Part shown: positions 1 through 8,926 of the stretch, piece after piece
Numbering within the stretch: the first letter of the stretch is position 1
Layout of the letters: each line of letters opens with the position of its first letter
DNA from: Agaribacillus aureus
Lineage (GTDB): Bacteria > Bacteroidota > Bacteroidia > Cytophagales > Cyclobacteriaceae
Direction of reading: 5' to 3'
Assembly (NCBI GenBank): GCA_030442055.1
Contig: JAUJEB010000003.1
Span: 434,001-498,000, forward strand
Length of the DNA: 64,000 bases
The notes under the pieces: generated by a model
The model's input: only the letters and a program-made list of their open reading frames with translations
Told to the model about the DNA's origin: nothing
The model's database searches: none
Position numbers and translations under genes: made by a program

Positions 1-1472
1 CTGAATCTATAGTCTTTGAAATCTGTCTCCCTCATAATACCTTCCTGATCCAAAACATTACCAGATATCAGGTATTTTGTCTTTTCGTTTCCCCCGCTGA
101 ACGTTATTGCAAGGTTATGTGTCAAGGCTTCTCGATACACAACATCTTGCCAATCAAAGGATGGTGCTGTTCCATCAGGTATTGGGTGAAATTCGTCAGC
201 ACCGTTCCATCGTACATCTGCGGGGTCAGCACCATCTTCAATAGCTCTTTCATTGCTTATTTGCCCCTGAAGGTTACCTTCTAGCCGTTCAAGCTTATTT
301 CCTAACGTAGACACACTTACTGAATAATCTACACTAACCTTAGCTTTTCCTATACTACCTCGTTTCGTGGTAATGATCACAACCCCATTCGCCCCTCTGC
401 TACCATAAATAGCAGTGGCTGCGGCATCTTTCAATATTTCAATATTGGCAATATCCGATGGATTTATCATGGATAAGGCATTAGGAAAGACATTGGTTCC
501 CGGTCCCTCACTAGTTGCACCCTCGCCGCGACCACCACCGATATTCAAACTCGCATTATCACTGGTGACAGGAAAACCATCTATGATATACAATGGCTCT
601 GTAGATCCTGTGATAGTCGATGTACCTCGAATCCTGATGTTGATGCCACCGCCGGGTGAGTTATCTCCAGCAAAAACCTGCACCCCTGCGGCTCTACCTT
701 GTAAGGCAGTAAGAATGTTATTATTAGGTTGCTCTGCAAGTTCTGTGGTCGTGACGGAAGCTACTGAGCCAGTTAAATCACTTCTTCTTGTAGTACCATA
801 ACCTACTACTACAATTTCCTCTAGTTCGCTTATATCAGCAACCATTTGAACATCGATTACACTTCTGTTGTTTACCGGTATTTCCTGTGCCTGATAACCA
901 ATGAAACTAAAGGTAAGTATAGCACCTTCCGAAACGGTCAGTCTATATTTTCCTTCACTGTCTGCGGTCGTACCATTAGTAGTTCCCTTTTCTATGATAG
1001 AGGCACCGGGAAGTCCCTGGCCGTTTTCGTCTGTTACTTTGCCTGAAATTTGCTTTAGAGATACGAATCTTTCGTCAACCGGTGTTTGTTTCCTTTCCAG
1101 CTGATGGGATTCTTTGACATGAATGGTTTCGTTGATGCGTTTGAAATCCAGGTGGTAAGATTGAGCTAAAAATTCCAATATATTCCCTACGCTTTCATTA
1201 TAGAACTTTTTCGTTATCCGGTTTCGCTTTCTTTTCATTTCCGTGATATTAAAAGCAAAGGTGTAATCGGTCTTTTCAGAGATTTTTGTAATCGCTGCTT
1301 TCAAAGTAGCATTCTTTAATTCAAGATCGATATTAACCTCGTACACGCTTTGTGCACTCGAAGCTCCTGTAGTTCCAGCCGCCACAATCGTCACAAACAA
1401 GCATTGTAGTATAAAACCTTTCACTGTTAGCAGAAATATGTTATAGATTAACTTTGTACAGTTTTTTTTCAT
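1..1472 (-). CDS. SusC/RagA-type TonB-dependent outer-membrane transporter (cassette A), C-terminus beyond the window
   Basis: This is the N-terminal ~490 residues of a SusC-family, TonB-linked outer-membrane transporter, which imports oligosaccharides or peptides with a SusD partner. The ATG at 1472-1470 begins MKKNCTKLIYN, followed by a hydrophobic signal segment ending near GASSAQS. An STN (secretin/TonB short N-terminal) domain follows at about residues 40-125. Next comes a carboxypeptidase-regulatory-like domain (ISGKVTDENGQGLPGAS, about 140-230), a TonB box-like EEIVVVGYGT, and the plug domain with LQGRAAGVQV, IRIRGTS and PLYIIDGFPV. The reading frame is open to base 1, so barrel and stop lie to the left. 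It sits downstream of its own sigma and FecR genes, and the STN domain is the part expected to contact FecR. The substrate cannot be read from the sequence. Family certain; completeness unknown. Confidence 0.93.
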   Translation of the reverse strand, partial: MKKNCTKLIYNIFLLTVKGFILQCLFVTIVAAGTTGASSAQSVYEVNIDLELKNATLKAAITKISEKTDYTFAFNITEMKRKRNRITKKFYNESVGNILEFLAQSYHLDFKRINETIHVKESHQLERKQTPVDERFVSLKQISGKVTDENGQGLPGASIIEKGTTNGTTADSEGKYRLTVSEGAILTFSFIGYQAQEIPVNNRSVIDVQMVADISELEEIVVVGYGTTRRSDLTGSVASVTTTELAEQPNNNILTALQGRAAGVQVFAGDNSPGGGINIRIRGTSTITGSTEPLYIIDGFPVTSDNASLNIGGGRGEGATSEGPGTNVFPNALSMINPSDIANIEILKDAAATAIYGSRGANGVVIITTKRGSIGKAKVSVDYSVSVSTLGNKLERLEGNLQGQISNERAIEDGADPADVRWNGADEFHPIPDGTAPSFDWQDVVYREALTHNLAITFSGGNEKTKYLISGNVLDQEGIMRETDFKDYRF

Positions 1473-1505
1473 AATTTTAAGTTTGGATTATCAAATAATT
1501 CAATT

Positions 1506-1577
1506 TGGTTCCAATTTCACTTCCAAATGCATATTGGAACCATCATTTAGGGCTGCATTACCTAGTATTGCGGCCCT
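1506..1577 (-). promoter_or_regulatory. Two inverted repeats in the FecR-SusC gap of cassette A
   Basis: A perfect 10-bp inverted repeat (TGGTTCCAAT at 1506-1515 with ATTGGAACCA at 1533-1542) is followed by an imperfect 11-bp one (1549-1559 with 1567-1577, AGGGC/GCCCT core). Both lie in the 162-nt space between the FecR stop and the SusC start. Neither has a clear U-tract on the minus strand. They could be RNA hairpins that lower read-through or act as processing sites in front of susC. Structure is seen; function is inferred, and the same layout recurs in the other three cassettes. Confidence 0.45.
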
Positions 1578-1634
1578 TCATTTAAGGTCAGTTATTTATC
1601 ATTGGCAATTCTTTAGTGTATTTAGGTTTAGTTC

Positions 1635-2642
1635 TTAACATCCGTTTCCATCAAGAATAATAGTGTCTCCATCGATGGTGTATTTAAGGTCTAGTAAAAA
1701 GGCTAGTCCCTCCAAGACATTATCCAAATATCGATTTTTATAAGTAGCATCTATCATGCACTTCTCCAGGGCCTTGTTCTTTATAACAATTTTCTTATCG
1801 TACCATCTTTCAATTTTTCTGGCTACCATCGAAAGATCTCCTTTCAACACAAGATTTCCATCTTTCCACGAGGTATAAGGTTGAATATCCACTTTTTGCT
1901 TGTCAAATGAACCTGTAGCCGTATCATAAAATACCTGCTCATTCGGAAGAAGTGTTACAATTTCGTTTTCCTGTTTCGAAGAAACCTCAACTTTTCCCGT
2001 AACCAATGTTAGCTCAAAAGAATCATCCTCATATGAACTTAGATTAAAGGAAGTACCTAAAACTTTTGTAGAAATGCTTTTGGTCTCAATGACAAATGGT
2101 CTGTTTTCATTTCTTTTAATTTCAAAAAAAGCTTCTCCCACTAATTCGATTTGTCTAAGGTTTTCTTCAAAGACAGTGGGATAAGTGATCCTTGTGCCTG
2201 AGTTCATATAAGCTATTGAACCATCAGGGAGTTTCAATAATTTCTTGCTTCCCAATGGGCTCCCTGTTGTTATATAATCCGTAATCTCACCTATTGATTT
2301 CGAGCCTGGAGATTTGGAAAAGAACAAATAGGTAATACCAACAAGTATTAGCAACGAAGCAGCTACCTTAAACCATGAACGCGTATAGAATTTCCCGGAA
2401 CTTAATAGCCTATCTTCAAAATTTGGTTTTATATCCGATCTTATCCTATTCCAAATTTCCATATTATGTTCAGGTGTCATTTCCAGATCAGATCCTGTCT
2501 TTTTCAAAGCCCTGTCAAAGGTTTCAGAAAGCTCTTCTTCATTAGTAGCATCCCTGAATAGTTCGGTTATCATTTCCAATTCGGCTTCCGAACATTCATT
2601 ATTCAAGTATTTGACAATTAGTTCTTCTTTATTGGTGTTCAT
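1635..2642 (-). CDS. FecR-family anti-sigma factor (cassette A)
   Basis: A 335-residue single-pass inner-membrane regulator. It holds its cognate ECF sigma factor inactive until the SusC STN domain signals substrate. Residues 1-85 form the cytoplasmic sigma-binding part, with no zinc motif. One membrane span lies at about 91-108 (WFKVAASLLILVGITYLFF). The periplasmic FecR domain follows, with the family signatures LPDGSIAYMNSGT, GEAFFEI (169-175) and VLGTSFN (194-200). The C-terminal ~70 residues match the DUF4974-type domain usual in Bacteroidota FecR proteins. It lies 153 nt downstream of the sigma gene and 162 nt upstream of susC, so all three are probably cotranscribed. Family assignment is firm; the partner is inferred from gene order. 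Confidence 0.93.
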   Translation of the reverse strand: MNTNKEELIVKYLNNECSEAELEMITELFRDATNEEELSETFDRALKKTGSDLEMTPEHNMEIWNRIRSDIKPNFEDRLLSSGKFYTRSWFKVAASLLILVGITYLFFSKSPGSKSIGEITDYITTGSPLGSKKLLKLPDGSIAYMNSGTRITYPTVFEENLRQIELVGEAFFEIKRNENRPFVIETKSISTKVLGTSFNLSSYEDDSFELTLVTGKVEVSSKQENEIVTLLPNEQVFYDTATGSFDKQKVDIQPYTSWKDGNLVLKGDLSMVARKIERWYDKKIVIKNKALEKCMIDATYKNRYLDNVLEGLAFLLDLKYTIDGDTIILDGNGC

Positions 2643-2795
2643 TTTTTCAAATTAAAAAACTAAAAACGTTCTGATTTAGCATGTATCACTCATTGATTTC
2701 ATATCAATGAAATTCAAGGTTTTATACCTTGCCTCTATTAGTAAAGAGTCAGAAAAAAGATTGGACTACTATTCTTTCAAAAAAAAAAATTGACC

Positions 2796-3398
2796 TTAGC
2801 GGTATAAACCGGAAATTAATACGATTAATATTTGTAAGGCAATATCTGTTTTGCTGGAGAGATGAGATCTAATGTGGCTATATGCTTTGCGAAGGCTCTC
2901 TTTTACTGTATTTTTTGAGATAGACAATTTTTCAGCAATTTCTTCCTGCGAATAATCCATTTCTTTGCTTAGCTTAAAAATTAGCTTTCTTTGTTTTGGC
3001 AGGGATTCAATGGCTTCCTTAGCTATTTTTTCTAAATCGGAATAAATTAAATCTTCTTCATTTCTATTATGACTTAACTCAATATAGAGCTTAAGTTCCT
3101 CACTGAGTAATTCACTTTTCATAACGGACCTAAGCCGCTTGAAAATCAAATTTTTAGATACTATGAATATGTAGTCCTTTGGGGAATGAATATTTCTAAG
3201 TTTGTCTTTATTCCGCCATATTTGGACAAAGGTTTGTTGTACAATATCATCCGCTTCAGACCTACACTTTAAGGATTTAAAAGCGTAACCGAAAACCATA
3301 TGACTGTACTTATTGTATAAAAATTCAAATGATTTATGAGAGCCCTTACTGACAGAAGCTAAAATGTTTTTTTCGGTGTTTTGATTCCCCTCTCCCAT
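2796..3398 (-). CDS. ECF RNA polymerase sigma factor (cassette A)
   Basis: A 200-residue extracytoplasmic-function sigma factor of the Bacteroidota FecI-like group. Region 2 is visible at about residues 24-90 (FEFLYNKYSHMVFGYA, then SEADDIVQQTFVQIWRN). Region 4 lies at about 130-180, with LPKQRKLIFKL and the helix-turn-helix YSQEEIAEKLSISKNTVKE. A short hydrophobic tail (ALQILIVLISGLYR) ends the protein, as in many Bacteroidota sigma factors of this class. It should direct transcription of the adjoining fecR-susC-susD genes when released by the FecR protein. The start MGEGNQNTEK is the only nearby ATG giving full region 2. A longer unrelated frame overlaps its start and is not considered real. 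Confidence 0.93.
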   Translation of the reverse strand: MGEGNQNTEKNILASVSKGSHKSFEFLYNKYSHMVFGYAFKSLKCRSEADDIVQQTFVQIWRNKDKLRNIHSPKDYIFIVSKNLIFKRLRSVMKSELLSEELKLYIELSHNRNEEDLIYSDLEKIAKEAIESLPKQRKLIFKLSKEMDYSQEEIAEKLSISKNTVKESLRKAYSHIRSHLSSKTDIALQILIVLISGLYR

Positions 3399-3568
3399 TT
3401 TTTTGAATACTTAAAGCAAAGCAAGGTACAAATATTTTTATTTTTTTCTTAATCAATGCATGAGCACCTTCTTTATCATATAACCTATGCCGGGCCAAAA
3501 GGACGTTGGGAGATGTCAGCGTATGTACATCAACAAAAAACTCATCTCGCAATTATTTTCATTATTCT

Positions 3569-3650
3569 TGAACATTGTTAAAAAATATTAACATTGTTAA
3601 TTTTTAGGACAGTTTAATTTCCATTAAATGAAAAACAAAGAAATACAGGA
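3569..3650 (+). pseudogene. Relic of a TetR-family gene: operators plus the first eight codons
   Basis: Bases 3628-3650 are identical, over 23 nt, to the start of the intact TetR gene at 11096 and encode MKNKEIQE. After that the match stops abruptly. Upstream, two copies of the palindrome TTAACA-N-TGTTAA occur, one imperfect at 3569-3581 and one perfect at 3588-3600. Their centres are 19 bp apart, like the operators in front of the intact gene. The spacer sequence is similar but not identical, so this looks like the decayed 5' end of a paralogous regulator rather than a fresh copy. It is in the same orientation as the intact TetR gene, and the two flank cassette B. Confidence 0.6.
3588..3600. 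promoter_or_regulatory. Perfect TetR-type operator palindrome in the relic
   Basis: TTAACATTGTTAA is palindromic around a single central base. It matches the sites in front of the TetR gene at 11096. A second, imperfect copy lies at 3569-3581. If the TetR protein of 11096-11689 binds these motifs, it may still bind here, although no intact plus-strand gene follows. Confidence 0.5.
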
Positions 3651-3675
3651 ACCCCATTGGTGACATACAAGTCAA

Positions 3676-3706
3676 ATGCGGCAAGATTTAAGTTATCTTG
3701 CCGCAT
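3676..3706 (-). terminator. Hairpin downstream of cassette B susD
   Basis: A perfect 12-bp stem (ATGCGGCAAGAT at 3676-3687 with its complement at 3695-3706) and a 7-nt loop lie 22 nt past the susD stop codon, in the orientation of cassette B transcription. The stem is strong; the following U-tract is weak. This is the expected place for a terminator ending the sigma-fecR-susC-susD unit. Confidence 0.65.
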
Positions 3707-3727
3707 ATGCTTTAAGTCATTTGTTGT

Positions 3728-5470
3728 TTAGTAACCCTCATTTTGCTGCAGATAGCCTTCCACGTTTGATGCGCCATCAATGGCGTCCTGTGGAATGGGA
3801 AACAATCTATGGTGCACGTCATTATCCGTCTTTTCGGTCCAGGAATCTTCATAGTGACCGAAGCGAATCTGGTCTCCGCGCCTGAAACCTTCCCAGTAGA
3901 GCTCAAACCCGCGTTCGCGGTAAAGTGTTTCCAGGTCGATGGCTGAGAGCGCGGCTGGAATTGGGTCCCGGGCGGTTCTTGACGTCCTTACGGTGTTAAC
4001 ATCGTTCAAAGCCCCGCCGTTGTCTCCTTTCCTCAGTTTTGCCTCTGCGCGCATCAGGAATATTTCTGCATAGCGCATCAAAACAAGATCCACACTACTA
4101 AAATTATTTCCATTAGGTGAAGTACGGCTGAACTGGTATTTTGAAACCCGGTATCCTTTTGAGTGCCTCCTGCCCTCGTTGGTAAAGTCCACCTGCAATT
4201 CGTGGTCTACATAACCTACATCTTTATCGGGACCGTTCCCTTTGATCTGCTTTACCGGATATATTCTAAAACCATCGTCACAGGTATAAAAGGAACCGTT
4301 TTCGTCCTTTCTTGGACCCCATATGGTACCGCGCATAATACCTCTGTCGATTTCAAAATCCTCGGCAGCCATACAGTAGTAATGATCTTCATCGTTCAGT
4401 GGCGAAAGTCCTGTAAGGTCTTGCAATCCATCAGGAACCAGCTGGTTTTTCTTGTAGAATCTCGCATCGGCCTCGGAAGGATCTACCCCGGCATAGGCAT
4501 CCACCCAGGTTTGGTAAAAATCCGGTGTAATCGCAGGGCCATCGGTACCATCTGCGCCCGGAAATTCCGGTCTTGGAAACCAGGACCCAGCTAGGGACCA
4601 ATAGGCCCAGCGGCTATGCTCCCGTCTTAACACACCGCGTTGATCCAAGGCGAAGATCAATTCGGGATTGCCGTGGTTTTCATCATTGAAAAGATCAAAG
4701 TATTCCGGTGACAGCGTGAATACACCCGAATTGATAATGTTATCGGTATACGTGATTACCTTGTCCATATCTTCATTGGTGAAGTTTGGGGTTCCGTAAG
4801 GGTCGCGGTATACGGCGGCATTGAGGTTCAACCTGGCCAAAAAGCCCCAGACCGCAGGCCGGGTTATTCTGCCGGGTCCTTTATCTGTATTAATGACATC
4901 CACAACAGACAGGAGCTCACTTTCAATGTAGTCAATGGCTTCCTGGCCTCTAAGAATTTCTGAAAGTTCTCCCGATGTTTCTTTTCGGAAAACCAGACCC
5001 CAACTGTCCAACATCAACATGTTTAAATAGGCTCTTAGGGCTATCATTTCGTGAAGCGCCCCTTCTGCTTCGGCATTGCCACCCTCAGCAAGGGGTTGCA
5101 GCACTTCAATGGCTGAAAGGGCCCTGGAGATATTCTTGGTTACTTCGTTCCAGGAACTGCCCACCAAATCATTACTTGGCGAAATGTTATGTGTATGGGC
5201 TTCTAAGAATTTTCCGCCATCGAACCAGTCTGTTCCACCGCGATATGGCAATATGGCCTCATCTGCAGGGATCAATTGTAAACCATAATAGTTGGTATGT
5301 CTCCAGGCCCATGAAATCTGCCCATATGCCGGTGCAATGGCCCCGCTAACGGCTTCTGCCAGTCCGCTTCCCTGAAGGGATTCGTCTAAAACTTCTTCTT
5401 CCAAATCGGTGCAACTTACGCCTGACAATAAACCGATCCCGAATAGTGCAATTATAATTTTATTCTTCAT
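3728..5470 (-). CDS. SusD/RagB-family nutrient-binding outer-membrane lipoprotein (cassette B)
   Basis: A 580-residue SusD-like lipoprotein that would cap the SusC barrel encoded just upstream and bind its glycan or peptide ligand at the cell surface. The signal peptide ends in a lipobox with Cys20 (LLSGVSC), followed by acidic residues typical of surface-exposed lipoproteins. SusD-family landmarks include the N-terminal helical repeats (ALRAYLNMLMLDSWG), the late RYAEIFLMRAEAKLRKG helix and LYRERGFELYWEGFRRGDQIRFG near the C-terminus. The gene starts 16 nt after the SusC stop, so the pair is cotranscribed. A hairpin follows the stop. No enzyme gene is attached to this cassette, so its substrate is unknown. 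Confidence 0.95.
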   Translation of the reverse strand: MKNKIIIALFGIGLLSGVSCTDLEEEVLDESLQGSGLAEAVSGAIAPAYGQISWAWRHTNYYGLQLIPADEAILPYRGGTDWFDGGKFLEAHTHNISPSNDLVGSSWNEVTKNISRALSAIEVLQPLAEGGNAEAEGALHEMIALRAYLNMLMLDSWGLVFRKETSGELSEILRGQEAIDYIESELLSVVDVINTDKGPGRITRPAVWGFLARLNLNAAVYRDPYGTPNFTNEDMDKVITYTDNIINSGVFTLSPEYFDLFNDENHGNPELIFALDQRGVLRREHSRWAYWSLAGSWFPRPEFPGADGTDGPAITPDFYQTWVDAYAGVDPSEADARFYKKNQLVPDGLQDLTGLSPLNDEDHYYCMAAEDFEIDRGIMRGTIWGPRKDENGSFYTCDDGFRIYPVKQIKGNGPDKDVGYVDHELQVDFTNEGRRHSKGYRVSKYQFSRTSPNGNNFSSVDLVLMRYAEIFLMRAEAKLRKGDNGGALNDVNTVRTSRTARDPIPAALSAIDLETLYRERGFELYWEGFRRGDQIRFGHYEDSWTEKTDNDVHHRLFPIPQDAIDGASNVEGYLQQNEGY

Positions 5471-5486
5471 TTTGAAGTTTTTTTAA

Positions 5487-8400
5487 TTAGAATGATACGT
5501 TTAAGCTAAATACAACAGTTCTCGGTTTTGGATAATTGAAGTAGTCAATTCCAAAGGTCTGGATCCCGTCTATGGTAAGGTTTGAGTTGATCTCCGGGTC
5601 ATACCCACTGTAATCTGTAATCACAAATAAGTTCTGTCCGGTGACGGAAAAACGGATCGAATTGATCAGGCCTTCCAGACCGAATAGCTCCGGTTTTAAG
5701 TTATATCCCAGCGTAGCGTTATTTAAACGTAAGAAACCAGCATCTTCCAGGTAGCGGGTAGATACTTCATTAGAGTTGGTAATATCCTCATTGGGAAATT
5801 CAGAGGCTATACCCGTTGCATTGAAATTTGAGGCCAGAAGCCCTTTTTTGAATAAAGACATGGCCGTGTGGTTGTAGACCTTGTTACCGGAAACCCCATT
5901 AAAGTTTAACCCAAAATCAAAGTCTTTGTATCGAAGGTTCAGGTAAAAAGCATATATAACATCCGGTAAAGCGCTGCCTACGACGGTGCGATCGTCGGAT
6001 AGAATGCTCAACCCATCTTCTCCTATTCCCATAAATTCCTGCATATAAAAAGATCCGATAGGTTCTCCGTTGATATTGCCGTTGATGGTAGCACCTGTTT
6101 GGCCAGCTCCTTGCGCAGCACCGGTGGTTAATACTTTATATGGAGAATTTTCTACTTTGTTATCGGTATAGGCTATATTACCACCCAGATTATAGGCAAA
6201 ATCCTTGTTCGAATCACTTCGATAATCCAATGTAACTTCAATACCACTGTTCTTTATCTTCATATCGGGAATATTAGTCCAGAATCTATCAGTGGGCTGA
6301 ATAGGGTCTGCGGGCGTAACTTCTAACAAAATGTTCTCAGATACTTTATGGAAGTAATCTATGGTACCGGACAGCCTATTATTGAGCACCCCAAAGTCCA
6401 CACCAATATTAGTTTGTGCCGAAACCTCCCATTGAATGTCCGGATTGGCCAAACGTGTAAAAATTGTACCAAATGGGTAGTCCTCAATAGAGTTTTCTGT
6501 TCCGTTGATGGGGTACGTATCATTTTCGTCCTTGCTATCGGTAAAACTCAATTTTGTGATCTTGGAAGGAATCTCCTGGTTCCCTGTTTTACCCCAGCTG
6601 GCTCTTAATTTAAGATTGCTGATGCCATCGGAGGATCCAAAGAATTCTTCATTCATGATGTTCCATCCAAGGGCCACAGAGGGGAAATAACCGTATCTGT
6701 TATTACCACCAAATTTTGAAGAACCATCAGCGCGCATGGTCGCAGTCAACAAGTACTTGTCGGCAAAGCCATAGTTTACTCTCCCAAAGAAAGACTGCAG
6801 CTCGTTCCTAACGGCAAAGGTTCCCATGGAGGTCGGTGTGCTTTCCCCGCTGATCTGATCCTGATATTTTGGATCAATACCATTGTCAGCAAAACCCTCG
6901 ACGCTAAAACTCTTTTGCTCCACGAAGGTTTCCTGGTAGGTATGCCCTGCCAATATTGTAAAACTATGGTCTTCTTTAACAAGACGGTAGTTTAATGTAT
7001 TCTCTACCAGAACGTTCTTGTTGGCTGTATTTATGGTATTCAACGATCCGTTGATGAAATCCTCCAATAAGGAATAGGGTTTGAATTGCACGTCCCTGCT
7101 GGTAGTGGAATAATCCACGCCAAGGTTCAATTTATAGGTCAAACCTTCTATAATTTCAAAAGAAGGGGCAATATTGGCCAAAATGCGATGGTTGACGGCA
7201 TCATCGCTGAAGATCTCTTCACGGGTCAAAGGATTGAGCATATTATCCAAAAGCGTAGGCGCTCCGTTGGTAAAGAGAGGTGTGGTAGGGTTCAACTGTA
7301 GCATATTACCAACGATGGACCTCGAATCGGCTCTTAAATTCTCAGTCCTGCTACCGTTTAAATTAAAAGTCAATTGAAAACGATCATTCAAAGCACTTTG
7401 GGTTAAATTTAAACGTCCTGAGTATCGCTGTAAATCGCTACCCCTCAATATCCCCTCCTGATCATCTACCCCCAGAGAGGTATAGTATGAGAAATTGTCA
7501 GTGGCTCCGCTTAGCGCGAGGTTGACGTTTTTGGTAATCCCGGTTCTGGTTAATTCATCCTGCCAGTCCGTATTAGCACCGCCATCATCCAAGGTGCCGC
7601 CTACGGCCACTACCTGATTGCGGAATTCATCAGCCCCAAAAACATCCACTTTATTGGCTAATTTGGAAATGCCGGAAGAAACAGTCAGATCAATTTGCGT
7701 TTTTTCGCTTGCACCTTTTTTAGTGGTGATCACAATAACCCCATTAGCTGCCCGCGCCCCATAAATAGCGGCCGCTGAGGCATCCTTCAACACATCAATG
7801 CTTTCTATGTCCTGTGGGTTGATGAAATTAAAGGGGTTTGTGGCCACCCCTGTCCCGGAATTGTCCAGGGCAAAACCATCAATTACATAAAGCGGCGTTG
7901 TGCCGGATCGCAAACTACCTACCCCGCGAATAATAACATCCTGCGCCGCGCCTGGCTCGCCACTAACATTGGAAACATTTACACCTGCAACCTTACCCTG
8001 TAAAAGCTGTCCGGGATTTGTAACCACTCCTTTATTGAAATCTTCCCTATTTACAGACCCAATTGAACCCGTTACATCTTTCTTTCTCTGGATTCCATAT
8101 CCAACCACGACAATTTCACTAAGCGCTGAAATATCCGGTCTCAAAGATACATTAAAAGTTGTCTGATTCCCTACGGGAACTTCAACCCTTTCATACCCTA
8201 CAAAAGAAAATACCAAATATTGAGCGCTATCCGGTATAGAGAGGTTAAAATTTCCATTAATATCGGTGATTGTCCCTAAATTAGTCCCCAGTACCATGAC
8301 TGACGCTCCGATCAAAGGCTCATTAGAGTCCGAATCCGTGACCTTTCCACTAATCTCCCTGTCGGTAAATTCTTCAGTGATAAACTTTTCCACGGACCGG

Positions 8401-8759
8401 TTTTTCCTTGGAATCACATAAATTGTCCGATTAATTCTTCGAAAATTTAATTTGCTCTGGGCCGCGATGGATTCCAGCACTTCCCGCAAATTTCCGTTTT
8501 TTACCTCCAGGTCAATAAGTTCTTTGTCGGCCTGTATATGACGACCATAGGTAAAGTTAAAGTCAGTGTTTTTCTCTATCTCTCCAAAAGCGTTCTCAAG
8601 GGAAGTGTTTTTTAAAAGTAAAGTAATGCCTACCTCCCTCAGGTTCTGGCTATTGGAGGGTTCCGCAAACAGGAATTGCATGGCAATCACCTGTATTAAA
8701 AAAACATAAATTGTTTGTTTTGATGCGAACATCAATAGTTTTAGTAAATCAAATTTCAT
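5487..8759 (-). CDS. SusC/RagA-type TonB-dependent transporter with STN domain (cassette B)
   Basis: A complete 1090-residue SusC protein. After the signal peptide (ending near LFAEPSNSQ) come an STN signalling domain (about 40-118), a carboxypeptidase-regulatory-like domain (ISGKVTDSDSNEPLIGAS, about 130-215), a TonB box-like SEIVVVGYG, and the plug with LLQGKVAGVNV, IIRGVGS and PLYVIDGFAL. The C-terminal ~750 residues form the 22-strand barrel and end in FSLNVSF, with the terminal aromatic residue needed for barrel assembly. The STN domain implies that substrate binding is relayed to the FecR encoded 167 nt upstream. The SusD partner follows 16 nt downstream. Family is certain; substrate is unknown. 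Confidence 0.96.
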   Translation of the reverse strand: MKFDLLKLLMFASKQTIYVFLIQVIAMQFLFAEPSNSQNLREVGITLLLKNTSLENAFGEIEKNTDFNFTYGRHIQADKELIDLEVKNGNLREVLESIAAQSKLNFRRINRTIYVIPRKNRSVEKFITEEFTDREISGKVTDSDSNEPLIGASVMVLGTNLGTITDINGNFNLSIPDSAQYLVFSFVGYERVEVPVGNQTTFNVSLRPDISALSEIVVVGYGIQRKKDVTGSIGSVNREDFNKGVVTNPGQLLQGKVAGVNVSNVSGEPGAAQDVIIRGVGSLRSGTTPLYVIDGFALDNSGTGVATNPFNFINPQDIESIDVLKDASAAAIYGARAANGVIVITTKKGASEKTQIDLTVSSGISKLANKVDVFGADEFRNQVVAVGGTLDDGGANTDWQDELTRTGITKNVNLALSGATDNFSYYTSLGVDDQEGILRGSDLQRYSGRLNLTQSALNDRFQLTFNLNGSRTENLRADSRSIVGNMLQLNPTTPLFTNGAPTLLDNMLNPLTREEIFSDDAVNHRILANIAPSFEIIEGLTYKLNLGVDYSTTSRDVQFKPYSLLEDFINGSLNTINTANKNVLVENTLNYRLVKEDHSFTILAGHTYQETFVEQKSFSVEGFADNGIDPKYQDQISGESTPTSMGTFAVRNELQSFFGRVNYGFADKYLLTATMRADGSSKFGGNNRYGYFPSVALGWNIMNEEFFGSSDGISNLKLRASWGKTGNQEIPSKITKLSFTDSKDENDTYPINGTENSIEDYPFGTIFTRLANPDIQWEVSAQTNIGVDFGVLNNRLSGTIDYFHKVSENILLEVTPADPIQPTDRFWTNIPDMKIKNSGIEVTLDYRSDSNKDFAYNLGGNIAYTDNKVENSPYKVLTTGAAQGAGQTGATINGNINGEPIGSFYMQEFMGIGEDGLSILSDDRTVVGSALPDVIYAFYLNLRYKDFDFGLNFNGVSGNKVYNHTAMSLFKKGLLASNFNATGIASEFPNEDITNSNEVSTRYLEDAGFLRLNNATLGYNLKPELFGLEGLINSIRFSVTGQNLFVITDYSGYDPEINSNLTIDGIQTFGIDYFNYPKPRTVVFSLNVSF

Positions 8760-8791
8760 AATTTTGTTATCAGTATAAACAATTAGTTTTG

Positions 8792-8852
8792 TTCCCGAAT
8801 CGATTGGTCGGGAAAAGAAACGGGTCCGAGTGCTGCGCCAACAGCTTCGGAC
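8792..8852 (-). promoter_or_regulatory. Two inverted repeats in the FecR-SusC gap of cassette B
   Basis: One 7-bp stem pairs 8792-8798 with 8808-8814 (TTCCCGA/TCGGGAA). A second pairs 8824-8829 with 8847-8852 (GTCCGA/TCGGAC), with an inner GCTG/CAGC and a small bulge. The T-run after the second stem lies on the plus strand, so it is not a classical terminator for the minus-strand transcript. It may still form an RNA hairpin ahead of susC. Function is inferred from recurrence in all four cassettes. Confidence 0.45.
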
Positions 8853-8926
8853 TTTTTTATTGCCTACCTGGTAAGCAATAAAATTGTATCGGATTCAGTC
8901 GGATTTTACTATAGGCATTTATTTTT

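Larger units (their letters stand above)
3399..3727. other. Intergenic region between cassettes A and B
   Basis: These 329 bases contain no intact gene. The right part holds a relic of a TetR gene start with two operator palindromes (3569-3650), a short fragment identical to part of the CRTAC gene of cassette D (3650-3669), and the hairpin downstream of the cassette B susD gene (3676-3706). The left part, AT-rich, should carry the promoter of the cassette A sigma gene on the minus strand, but no convincing -33/-7 pair could be picked out. Confidence 0.6.

Noticed and set aside
3346-3552. 68-residue minus frame overlapping the start of sigma A
   Set aside because: It overlaps the true sigma N-terminus in a different frame and lacks family similarity.
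3676-3885. Plus-strand frame reading MRQDLSYLAAYAL
   Set aside because: It covers the hairpin behind susD and then runs antisense to susD; composition is not protein-like.
4163-4594. 143-residue plus-strand frame inside susD of cassette B
   Set aside because: Pure antisense shadow of susD codons.
8824-8858. Plus-strand intrinsic terminator (hairpin followed by T6)
   Set aside because: No plus-strand gene ends here; the hairpin is better treated as a structure in the minus-strand leader.
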